From contig CALCZO010000122.1 in assembly GCA_937903315.1 (NCBI GenBank), forward strand, positions 1 through 7,109: a stretch of DNA of 7,109 nt, read 5' to 3'. Source of the stretch: an uncultured Alphaproteobacteria bacterium. GTDB lineage: Bacteria > Pseudomonadota > Alphaproteobacteria > Rhizobiales > Beijerinckiaceae. Made by a program: the position numbers and the translations under genes. Each line of letters starts with the position of its first letter. The stretch's first letter is position 1. The notes beneath the pieces are model-generated. The model was not told where the DNA came from. It made no database searches and worked only from the letters and a program-made list of their open reading frames with translations. Positions 1-6,043 of the stretch are shown in pieces.

Positions 1-26
1 CTCAGGCCTTTGCGCGCGTCCGGTAA
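1..26 (+). CDS. 3' end of an upstream gene (partial; candidate MbnP-type partner)
   Basis: The frame whose codons begin at base 3 reads Q-A-F-A-R-V-R and stops at TAA (24-26), followed directly by a second in-frame stop, TGA (27-29). The TAA shares its last A with the ATG of the next gene (TAATG), the kind of junction seen in translationally coupled operons. Only seven residues are visible, so no family can be assigned from sequence. Context suggests a candidate: MbnH-like di-heme enzymes are usually encoded beside their substrate MbnP, a four-cysteine periplasmic protein, and the Q-x-F-x-R-V ending fits what I recall of MbnP tails. That identity is an inference and could be wrong. The existence of a gene ending here is more likely than its identity. 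Confidence 0.4.
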
Positions 27-1234
27 TGATCTCCGCGCTCAAAGTCGCAACGGCCGCCGCAGCGCTTGCTGCGGCGGCAAGCCTCTCGCCGGCGCTGGCA
101 GCGGACGGGGCGCAGCCCTATGTCTGGCGCATACCGTCATGGCTGCCGCCGCCGGCGGTTCCGGCCGACAACCCGATGTCGGTAAGCAAGGTCGCACTCG
201 GCCGGCACCTCTTCTACGACAAGCGGCTGTCGCGCAACGGGTCGATGGCCTGCGCCACCTGTCATGAACAGCACCGGGCGTTCACCGACGCAAAGCCGGT
301 GGGTGTGGCCTTCGACGGCACCCATGGCAGGCGCAACCCGATGGGCCTTGCCAATGTCGGCTACATGCCGGTGCTGACCTGGGCCAACCCGAACCTGAAG
401 CTTCTGGAGCGGCAGGCCCTGGTGCCGCTGTTCGGCGACAATCCGGTCGAAATGGGCATGGCGGGCATGGAGCGCGAGCTTTTCGACCGCCTCGCCGCCG
501 ATCCTGTCTATCCGCCGCTGTTCGCCGCCGCCTTCCCCGATGACGGCGGAGCGCTCAATCTGGCGACGCTGACACGGGCACTGGCCGCCTTCCAGCGCAC
601 GCTGATCTCGGCCAATTCTCCCTATGACCGGTTCAAATACGGCAAGGATGCCAAGGCCCTTTCTGCGGCTGCCAAACGTGGCGAGGACCTGTTCTTTTCC
701 CATCGGCTGGAATGTTACCACTGCCATTCCGGGTTCAATTTCACCGACAACATCAAGCACGCGCGCTCGGCCTTCACCGAGGTGGGCTTCCACAACAACG
801 GGCTCTACAACATCGGCGGCAGGGGCCTGTACCCGCCCGGTGGTGAGGGGCTGGGCGAGTTTACGGGCAACGTCGAGGACACGGGACGCTTCCGCACGCC
901 GTCGCTGCGCAATGTCACGCTGACCGCGCCCTACATGCATGACGGGTCGATGAAGACGCTCGACGAGGTGCTGGATCACTACAGCGTCGGCGGACGCACC
1001 ATTCGCAGCGGACCGCACAAGGGCAACGGGCGCGCCAATCCCTATCGCGACCCGCTCGTCGTCGGTGCGCGTCTCAGTGCCAGGGAGCGCGCGGACCTGA
1101 AGGCCTTTCTCGCCTCTTTGACCGATCCAGGCTTCCTGACCGATCCGCGATTTTCCAACCCCTGGCGCACCGGCCCCAACGCCGCGCCAACGGACCGCAC
1201 GCAGGCCTTCTATCCGGAGACAAAACAGCCATGA
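26..1234 (+). CDS. Di-heme c-type cytochrome of the MauG / cytochrome c peroxidase superfamily, MbnH-like
   Basis: This is a periplasmic di-heme protein of 402 residues. It has an alanine-rich signal peptide (residues 1-25, probable cleavage ALA|ADG) and two covalent heme sites, C76-A-T-C-H80 and C230-Y-H-C-H234, one in each cytochrome domain. W119, in the segment LTWANPNLKLLERQALVPLF (117-136), is a candidate for the Trp that lies between the hemes in this superfamily. The stretch RTPSLRNVTLTAPYMHDG (290-307) is the typical second-domain signature; Y303 and M304 lie where sixth heme ligands differ between MauG-like and peroxidase-like members. The LTWANP...ALVPLFG block and the neighbouring genes favour the MbnH subgroup over a simple H2O2-detoxifying peroxidase. 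MbnH enzymes oxidise a Trp of MbnP to kynurenine, creating a copper site. The ATG overlaps the previous stop (TAATG) and no good Shine-Dalgarno is visible, so coupling is likely. The superfamily is secure; the MbnH assignment is moderate. Confidence 0.9.
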   Translation: MISALKVATAAAALAAAASLSPALAADGAQPYVWRIPSWLPPPAVPADNPMSVSKVALGRHLFYDKRLSRNGSMACATCHEQHRAFTDAKPVGVAFDGTHGRRNPMGLANVGYMPVLTWANPNLKLLERQALVPLFGDNPVEMGMAGMERELFDRLAADPVYPPLFAAAFPDDGGALNLATLTRALAAFQRTLISANSPYDRFKYGKDAKALSAAAKRGEDLFFSHRLECYHCHSGFNFTDNIKHARSAFTEVGFHNNGLYNIGGRGLYPPGGEGLGEFTGNVEDTGRFRTPSLRNVTLTAPYMHDGSMKTLDEVLDHYSVGGRTIRSGPHKGNGRANPYRDPLVVGARLSARERADLKAFLASLTDPGFLTDPRFSNPWRTGPNAAPTDRTQAFYPETKQP

Positions 1235-1665
1235 AACGACGCGTCTTCCTCGCCGGCCTCGGCAGCTGTTCAGCCATGCTCCTCGGCCCGGTCGCCGGGC
1301 ACGCCCATGGCTACAGGACACGCACGATCGACATCACCCACCCCTGGACCTTCGAGCAGGAGGGCAAGGGTGTCGATGCCGTCATTGGCATGGAGATCCG
1401 CAACAAGAGCAAGCGGGCCGATGCGCTTGTGCGGGTCGAAGCACCCGATGCGGCCGGGATCGACCTTCGCAACGGCGAAGCAACTGTTGCATCCATCGAG
1501 ATTGCCGCGGGCGCATCCCTGACCCTGCATGCCAAGGGTCCGCACATCCTGCTCAGGGGCGTCCGCAAGACGTTGTTTGCCTACAACAACCTCTATCTGA
1601 CGCTTGTTTTCGCCAAGGCGGGCAGGATCAAGGTCGAGGTCGTTGTCGAAGACCGGCCCGCCTGA
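1231..1665 (+). CDS. Exported PCu(A)C-like (DUF461-type) small protein with degenerate copper ligands
   Basis: A 144-residue exported protein. The start ATG overlaps the stop of the di-heme gene (ATGA), with GGAGA at 1216-1220 ten bases upstream. The N-terminus R3-R4-V-F-L followed by a hydrophobic stretch resembles a twin-arginine (Tat) signal; cleavage is likely after G23 or A25, and either would expose an N-terminal histidine (HAHG, 24-27). The body looks like the PCu(A)C periplasmic copper chaperone fold: an HPW near the start (37-39), SIEIAAGASLTLHAKGPHILLRG (88-110) as the PAG...L.PGGYH.ML.G block, and a closing LTLVFAKAGRIKVEVVV strand pair. PCu(A)C proteins deliver Cu(I) to cytochrome oxidase. 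Their ligand pattern is H(M)x10Mx21HxM; here only H105 of the last HxM remains (H-I-L), and the loop holding the other ligands is shortened. It may bind metal differently or serve as a structural partner of the di-heme enzyme or importer. The family call is by motif only. Confidence 0.72.
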   Translation: MKRRVFLAGLGSCSAMLLGPVAGHAHGYRTRTIDITHPWTFEQEGKGVDAVIGMEIRNKSKRADALVRVEAPDAAGIDLRNGEATVASIEIAAGASLTLHAKGPHILLRGVRKTLFAYNNLYLTLVFAKAGRIKVEVVVEDRPA

Positions 1666-1710
1666 CGCTGCGTGACGCTTGCCAAACCCCAACGTTCCAA
1701 TGACCACAAC

Positions 1711-1714
1711 AGGA
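1711..1714 (+). promoter_or_regulatory. Shine-Dalgarno fixing the binding-protein start
   Basis: AGGA lies eight bases before the ATG at 1723 and supports that codon over the in-frame GTG at 1672. The GTG would add a polar 17-residue leader in front of an already complete signal peptide. Confidence 0.6.
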
Positions 1715-1722
1715 CCGATGCC

Positions 1723-2826
1723 ATGCTGAGAAGAACCTTTGTTGCCGCGCTTGCGGCGCTGTCGTTGAGCCCGGCCTTTGCCGCCCCGCTTGAGGTGACC
1801 GACGCGCTGGGGCGCAAGGTCACGATCAACGCGCCGGTAAGCCGCGTCATCACCACCTTCAACTACGAGGAGTTCACGGCCATTGCCGGCGTCGACGGCT
1901 GGAAGAAGGTTGTCGCCATGTCGCGCGAGCCATGGGCCGGCTGGCGCCCCGCGATTTTCGAGCGCTATACCAAGGTGATCCCCAATCTGGCGGCGATGCC
2001 CGACATCGGCCATGTCGAGGACAACACGCTCTCTGCAGAAAAGGTCATCGCCGCCAGGCCGGATGTCGTCCTGATGTCGGACTGGGGCTACTCCTCGCTG
2101 AAAACGCAGATGGAGCAGATCACCGCGGCGGGTATCCCCATTGTGGTGATCGATTACAACGCCCAGGACCTCGGCAAGCATCTGGCCTCGACCCGCGCCA
2201 TCGGCAAGGTGATGGGAACCGACGCCCGCGCCGAGGAACTCGCGACCCTCTATGAGACCCGCTACAAGGACGTGATCGCCCGTGTGGCGAAGGTGGCGGC
2301 AGCCGGGCCCCGCAAGAAGGTCTATGTCGAACTGGCACGCGACGGGGCCGAGACGGTCGGCAACACCTACAACAATACGATGTGGGGCAAGATCATCACC
2401 ACGCTGGGTGCAGAGAACCTCGCGACCGGGCGCATTCCCGGTGCGTGGGGGCCGCTGAACGCCGAAGCCATCCTTGCCGAGAACCCGGATATGATCCTGC
2501 TCGCCGGCTCCTCGTGGGTCAACAAGCCGAAAGCGGTCCGGACCGGCTATGACGCCACGGCCGACGGCATTCGCGCAGCACTCGCTTCGTATTCCGGCCG
2601 CCCCGGCTGGGCGACTCTCAAGGCCGTGCAGTCAGGCAATGTCAACGGGATCGAGCATGGCCTTTGCCGCACGCTGTTCGACTTCGTGGCTATGGAATAC
2701 ATCGCCAAGCGCCTCTACCCGGACGCCTTTGCCGATGTGGACCCGGAAAAGAGCTTCCGCGACTACCACGCGAAGTACCTGCCGGTCACGTACTCCGGCG
2801 CGTGGTTCCTGCCGCTGACGCCGTGA
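1723..2826 (+). CDS. Periplasmic substrate-binding protein of a FecBCD/BtuFCD-type ABC importer
   Basis: A 367-residue protein from ATG 1723. Its signal peptide (M-L-R-R-T-F-V..., cleavage near A20/A21) carries an RR-x-F pair, so Tat export is possible, though it may simply be a Sec signal. There is no lipobox, so the protein should be soluble in the periplasm. The mature part follows the PF01497 pattern: V-T-D-A-L-G-R-K-V (25-33) and P-x-S-R-V-I (38-43) open the first lobe; an IGHVEDNTLSAEKVIAARPD block follows, then the VVLMSDWG strand; a second lobe includes AILAENPDMILL and a GW-x-x-L-x-A-V-Q-S-G-N-V motif. The family binds ferric siderophores, heme or corrinoids and hands them to a FecCD-type permease; the sequence does not reveal the ligand. 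The stop overlaps a possible GTG start of the permease (GTGA at 2823). A 57-base gap separates it from the preceding gene, the only non-overlapping junction in the operon. Confidence 0.88.
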   Translation: MLRRTFVAALAALSLSPAFAAPLEVTDALGRKVTINAPVSRVITTFNYEEFTAIAGVDGWKKVVAMSREPWAGWRPAIFERYTKVIPNLAAMPDIGHVEDNTLSAEKVIAARPDVVLMSDWGYSSLKTQMEQITAAGIPIVVIDYNAQDLGKHLASTRAIGKVMGTDARAEELATLYETRYKDVIARVAKVAAAGPRKKVYVELARDGAETVGNTYNNTMWGKIITTLGAENLATGRIPGAWGPLNAEAILAENPDMILLAGSSWVNKPKAVRTGYDATADGIRAALASYSGRPGWATLKAVQSGNVNGIEHGLCRTLFDFVAMEYIAKRLYPDAFADVDPEKSFRDYHAKYLPVTYSGAWFLPLTP

Positions 2827-2840
2827 CCGCGGTTCCCGGG

Positions 2841-3884
2841 ATGACGACGGCAGACGCACTCACCGCCACCTATCGCGGTGTGCAGGCACGGCGGATCGCC
2901 GTGCTTGGCGCCGCGCTGGCGACGCTTGTCCTTTCGTTCCTGGTCGATGTGGCAACCGGACCGGCGATGCTGTCACTCGGCAAGGTCGCCGGATCGGTGT
3001 TCGGGCTGACCGAGGACCGGACGGTGGATGCCATCGTCTGGAACATCCGCCTTCCCGTGGCGGTCATGGCGGTCCTTGTCGGCGCGTGCCTCGGGCTGTC
3101 GGGCGTCATCATGCAGACGATCCTCAACAATCCGCTGGCCTCGTCCTACACGCTGGGCGTGTCGGCCGGGGCCGGCTTCGGCGCGGGGCTGGTCATCCTG
3201 TTCGGATCGGCCATTCCTCTGCCGGAGGCCTATGCCATTCCGCTCAATGCCTTCCTGTTCGCGGCGCTGGCCTGTGCCGGGGTCTATTCGATTGGTCGGA
3301 CGCGCGGCGCAACGCCGGAAATGCTCGTTCTCGCCGGCATCGCGATGCTTTTCCTGTTTCAGGCCGGACTGGCGCTGCTCCAGTTCATTGCCTCGCCCGA
3401 GGCTTTGCAGTCGATCGTTTTCTGGCTGTTTGGCAGTCTGCAGAAAGCCACATGGCCGAAGGCGGTGATCATCGCCGCCGTGCTGCTGGCGATGGTCCCG
3501 GTGCTGATGCACGATCTGTGGCGTCTGACCGCGCTCAAGCTGGGTGACGAGCGGGCAACAGGGCTCGGCATCGCTGTGGGGCCGCTGCGTCTGCGGGCCT
3601 TTGTGGTCATTTCCGTCCTGACCGGGGTTGCGGTGGCCTTTGTCGGGACCATCGGTTTCATTGGCCTTGTCGCGCCGCATGTCGCCCGCATCTTTCTCGG
3701 CGAGGACCAGCGCGCGCTGCTGCCGGGAGCGGCGCTGTTCGGTGCCTTGACGCTGTCGCTTGCATCGGTCGCCAGCAAGACGCTGCTGCCCGGGGCCATC
3801 TTCCCGATCGGCATCGTCACTGCGTTGATCGGCGTTCCGTTCTTCATCTGGTTGATCGCCCGCAGCCGGAGGGCTTACTGGTGA
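2841..3884 (+). CDS. FecCD-family ABC transporter permease
   Basis: An inner-membrane permease of 347 residues from ATG 2841, the usual length for a family with about ten transmembrane helices and acting as a homodimer. Family landmarks are RLPVAVMAVLVGACLGLSG (70-88), MQTILNNPLASSYTLGVSAG just after it, the ATPase-coupling region around LGDERATGLGI, GFIGLVAPHVAR, and the C-terminal PIGIVTALIGVPFF. It imports the ligand captured by the binding protein encoded just upstream, powered by the ATPase encoded just downstream. The start is not certain: GTG 2823 is in frame, overlaps the previous stop as GTGA and would add six residues. Neither start has a good Shine-Dalgarno, so initiation probably relies on coupling. 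The frame is open back to 2664 inside the upstream gene, but that part is not membrane-like. The end overlaps the ATPase start (GTGA at 3881). Confidence 0.92.
   Translation: MTTADALTATYRGVQARRIAVLGAALATLVLSFLVDVATGPAMLSLGKVAGSVFGLTEDRTVDAIVWNIRLPVAVMAVLVGACLGLSGVIMQTILNNPLASSYTLGVSAGAGFGAGLVILFGSAIPLPEAYAIPLNAFLFAALACAGVYSIGRTRGATPEMLVLAGIAMLFLFQAGLALLQFIASPEALQSIVFWLFGSLQKATWPKAVIIAAVLLAMVPVLMHDLWRLTALKLGDERATGLGIAVGPLRLRAFVVISVLTGVAVAFVGTIGFIGLVAPHVARIFLGEDQRALLPGAALFGALTLSLASVASKTLLPGAIFPIGIVTALIGVPFFIWLIARSRRAYW
3868..3873 (+). promoter_or_regulatory. Strong Shine-Dalgarno for the ATPase, inside the permease gene
   Basis: GGAGGG sits seven bases before the GTG at 3881, within the last codons of the permease gene. 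It supports the non-ATG start and direct coupling of ATPase to permease translation. Confidence 0.65.
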
Positions 3885-4627
3885 GGATCGAGATCGACGC
3901 CTTGAGCGTGCGCTATCGCAGTCATCTGGCGCTCGACACGGTCAGCCTGTCGGCGCATCCCGGTGAGGTTCTGGGCGTCATCGGACCCAATGGCTCGGGC
4001 AAATCGACGCTGCTGAAGGCCATCGCCGGCGTGGCGGCAGCGTCCGGCAGCATCCGGTTTGACGGCATGTCCAAGCGCCCCGCCGTCATCGGCTACATGC
4101 CGCAGGGCATCGAGGCAAAGGCAGCGCTCAGCGTTCTGGAAGTGGTGTTGCTCGGCCGGCTCGGACGCCTCGGCCTGCGCGTGTCGCGGACCGACCTTGA
4201 AGCCGCCAGTACCATCCTGGACGAGATCGGCATTGCGGCACTTGCCGGACGCGACATCGGTGCTCTGTCCGGTGGGCAGCGGCAGCTCGTCTTCCTTGCG
4301 CAGGCATTGGCCGCCAGCCCGTCCATCCTCATCCTCGATGAACCACTCAGCGCCCTCGATATCCGTCATCAGCTTGAGATCTCCGCGCTGGTCAGGCGAC
4401 TGACGGCAGAACGCGCGCTGACAACGCTGATCGTCCTGCATGACCTGCCCTGTGCGGCGCGGCTGGCCGACCGGATCGCCATCCTGCGCGAAGGCCGGCT
4501 GGTTGCTGTGGGCACTGTTGCGGATGTGCTGACCGCTGCCAATGTCAGGGCCGCTTTCGATGTCGAGGCCAGCATCGGACAGGATGAAACCGGCCTGCCG
4601 GTTGTCCAGTCGCTCAGGCTGTCCTGA
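3881..4627 (+). CDS. ABC transporter ATPase, FecE/BtuD type
   Basis: A cytoplasmic ATP-binding subunit of 248 residues starting at GTG 3881, which overlaps the permease TGA. All nucleotide-binding motifs are intact: Walker A GPNGSGKST (35-43), Q-loop Q75 (Y-M-P-Q), signature LSGGQRQ (129-135), Walker B ILILDEP (149-155) with catalytic E154, D-loop SALD (157-160) and switch histidine H187 (LIVLHDL). The order binding protein, permease, ATPase and the overall similarity to siderophore/heme/vitamin B12 import ATPases make it the energising subunit of this importer. The stretch between Walker A and the Q-loop is short (31 residues after T43), and the protein lies at the small end of the family's usual 250-270 residues, but nothing essential is missing. 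It is the last gene of the + strand operon. Confidence 0.95.
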   Translation: MRIEIDALSVRYRSHLALDTVSLSAHPGEVLGVIGPNGSGKSTLLKAIAGVAAASGSIRFDGMSKRPAVIGYMPQGIEAKAALSVLEVVLLGRLGRLGLRVSRTDLEAASTILDEIGIAALAGRDIGALSGGQRQLVFLAQALAASPSILILDEPLSALDIRHQLEISALVRRLTAERALTTLIVLHDLPCAARLADRIAILREGRLVAVGTVADVLTAANVRAAFDVEASIGQDETGLPVVQSLRLS

Positions 4628-4631
4628 CACC

Positions 4632-4647
4632 ATGGTCACCGGACCAT
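4632..4647 (+). terminator. Small hairpin just after the metal-import operon
   Basis: ATGGTC (4632-4637) and GACCAT (4642-4647) form a perfect six-base-pair stem with a four-base ACCG loop, five bases after the ATPase stop. No T-run follows, so this is at best a weak or factor-assisted terminator or an RNA 3'-end stabiliser. It may be chance. Confidence 0.25.
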
Positions 4648-4844
4648 CAGACGCCTCCTGATCGCGATGCGGCAGACCGCCCCCTCATCCGCGTGGGCGA
4701 AGCAAGAACCAACACCGCGCCGGGCCCGCACGGTTTCACGCCAGTTGTGATGTGTTCCGGGTGCCTTGCCCGATGAATGCATGGCCCCTTCTGGCAAGCA
4801 GCCGCCGCGTCCTGCTCAGAGGCCTGGAGCCGTTCTTCGCCGCA

Positions 4845-4863
4845 GGATCGACCGGATCGATCC
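4845..4863 (-). terminator. Possible hairpin downstream of the hydrolase gene
   Basis: GGATCGA (4845-4851) pairs with TCGATCC (4857-4863) across a five-base loop, about 50 bases beyond the hydrolase stop. The sequence also contains the palindrome GGATCGATCC (4854-4863). There is no T-tract on either side, so a terminator role is only tentative. Confidence 0.22.
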
Positions 4864-4913
4864 AACTCACGGAGGTTCGCGCACGATCCTGACGGTGCCG
4901 GCCCGTGCAAGCC

Positions 4914-6029
4914 TTACTGGCCGCTGTGCTGGCCGGGCTGCAACCGGCGGATCGCGCCGCCAAGCGCATGAACGCCCTGGCTCAGCACATTGCCCTGATG
5001 CGGTTCCGGTTTGCTGTCATTGAGGATAGTGCCGATGCCCTGTATGGTTTCAGCGTCGTTGAATGCCTTGCCGTGGTTCTTTCCGAACGCGCCTGGCACG
5101 CCGGACAGGTCGTGCGCCTCGATGCCCAGCCGCTTGAACTCATCGACGTTGGTATTTTCCCCGGCCCGCTCCTGCCCGCCGAACAGGAACTGCGACAGGC
5201 GCAAGGCCTTGTCGTCGCTGGAGGCATAGAGCACGAATTTTGACGACAACGGACCCATGCGGCGGATCTGCGTGCGGAACACGTCCATATCGACGTCGGG
5301 CGCGGCAAGGATGATCCGGACCAGTTTGGCTGTCGCGCTCTTGTTGTTGGCGATGCTCGCCTGCCGAAGCGTTTCGAGCGTCAACCAGTTGCCCATGGAA
5401 TGGGCGAAGATCTCGACACTGGCAATCGACTTTTCATTGCCGATGAGGGTCAGCACCGCCTCGAACTTGTCACGGCTGAACGTGGCCGAATCCCGATCAT
5501 AGCCATAGGCGGTGGCGCTGCCGCGCGAAGGCCAGCTGAACAGCACGGGCACGCCCTTGAACCCCGTATCGTCGACAATCTGCGAGAAGCGGAACACCGC
5601 ATCGTCGAACCGGGTGTTGAACCCATGGGTGAAGACGAGAACCCGCCGGTCGGCCGGTGGCCGGGACTGGATCTCCTGCCGCAGCTTCTGGATGAAATCA
5701 GGCTGGCCAAGACGCTGCGAGGACAGCAGCACGAAATGCTTCTTGGGATCGGGCCGGGTCGCATCGGTCGTCAACTCGCCGATCTTCCGGTCCGTCGGCG
5801 CGGACATGTGGAACACCGCAAAGCTGTTGCCGTCCGCACGCGCCGCGCCGAACATCGTCCGTGGCTGATCCTGCTCCGCCTCGCCGCGGCTGGTCGCGCT
5901 GAGGATGGTGAACCGCCGCCCGGCCGGCGCATCATCGCCCAACGGGATCAGCAGACCGGTGCTTTCGCCACCCGCACAGGCCGCAAGGGTGAGAAGCAGA
6001 CCGCCGGCAAGAAGGGGGGTGAAACGCAC
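4914..6029 (-). CDS. Lipoprotein alpha/beta hydrolase, DUF900 family (COG4782-like esterase)
   Basis: A predicted lipoprotein of 371 residues from GTG 6029. Its hydrophobic leader ends in the lipobox L-A-A-C (15-18), so it should be lipid-anchored to the envelope. The hydrolase core contains RRVLVFTHGFN (128-138, oxyanion-hole region), VLFSWPS (162-168), the nucleophile motif A-H-S-M-G (209-213; Ser211 as nucleophile, Ala in place of the first Gly, normal for DUF900), and ILAAPDVD (240-247). D245 or the Asp pair in SSDDKAL, plus H319 in NHGKAF, are candidates to complete the triad. Family members are predicted serine esterases/lipases of mostly unknown substrate. An ATG three codons upstream (6038) is also in frame, but the GAAGG at 6039-6043 touches it with no spacer, whereas it lies nine bases from the GTG. 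The gene follows the porin gene with almost no gap and is probably co-transcribed with it. Confidence 0.87.
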   Translation of the reverse strand: MRFTPLLAGGLLLTLAACAGGESTGLLIPLGDDAPAGRRFTILSATSRGEAEQDQPRTMFGAARADGNSFAVFHMSAPTDRKIGELTTDATRPDPKKHFVLLSSQRLGQPDFIQKLRQEIQSRPPADRRVLVFTHGFNTRFDDAVFRFSQIVDDTGFKGVPVLFSWPSRGSATAYGYDRDSATFSRDKFEAVLTLIGNEKSIASVEIFAHSMGNWLTLETLRQASIANNKSATAKLVRIILAAPDVDMDVFRTQIRRMGPLSSKFVLYASSDDKALRLSQFLFGGQERAGENTNVDEFKRLGIEAHDLSGVPGAFGKNHGKAFNDAETIQGIGTILNDSKPEPHQGNVLSQGVHALGGAIRRLQPGQHSGQ

Positions 6030-6038
6030 GCGACACAT

Positions 6039-6043
6039 CCTTC
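6039..6043 (-). promoter_or_regulatory. Shine-Dalgarno of the hydrolase, overlapping the porin stop
   Basis: On the minus strand GAAGG includes the last two bases of the porin TGA (6042-6044). Spacing is zero to ATG 6038 and nine bases to GTG 6029, which favours the GTG start and implies coupled translation. Confidence 0.5.

Larger units (their letters stand above)
4628..4913. other. Convergent intergenic region
   Basis: This stretch separates two convergent transcription units. Reading frames in it are short, lack ribosome-binding sites and have no recognisable motif or signal peptide. It contains two short hairpins, listed separately, and a 6-bp inverted pair, CTTGCC/GGCAAG, at 4765-4770 and 4793-4798. 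I see no RNA gene, insertion-sequence remnant or riboswitch. Confidence 0.6.

Noticed and set aside
26..1234. Simple cytochrome c peroxidase for H2O2 detoxification
   Set aside because: It cannot be excluded, but the L-T-W-A-N-P block and the metal-related neighbours fit an MbnH-type enzyme better, so it was not used as the main call.
137..1321. Long minus-strand open frame (394 codons) opposite the di-heme gene
   Set aside because: It has low-complexity Arg/Gly-rich composition and no motif, signal or ribosome site, and lies opposite a gene with two heme motifs. It is a shadow frame typical of GC-rich DNA.
1672..1722. GTG at 1672 as start of the binding protein
   Set aside because: It would place a polar 17-residue extension before a normal signal peptide, and the AGGA at 1711 fits the ATG at 1723.
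1270..2181. Minus-strand open frame of 303 codons opposite the PCu(A)C-like and binding-protein genes
   Set aside because: It crosses two well-supported genes and an intergenic gap, and its translation shows no recognisable domain.
2664..2840. ATG at 2664 as start of the permease
   Set aside because: It lies deep within the binding-protein gene and adds an Arg/Pro-rich segment unlike a permease N-terminus.
2973..3680. Minus-strand open frame of 235 codons opposite the permease
   Set aside because: The product is highly polar (Arg, Gln, Asp, His), the expected mirror of hydrophobic membrane codons.
3875..4639. Minus-strand open frame of 254 codons covering the whole ATPase gene
   Set aside because: The plus-strand frame has every ABC ATPase motif; the antisense frame has none.
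4735..4815. Possible tRNA-like or small structured RNA around the CTTGCC/GGCAAG pair
   Set aside because: There is no acceptor stem, T-loop or anticodon arrangement; only one 6-bp inverted pair with a 22-base loop was found.
4647..4969. Short minus-strand frames (87 and 77 codons) in the convergent region
   Set aside because: They overlap each other or the hydrolase end, lack ribosome-binding sites, and have no hydrophobic core or known motif.
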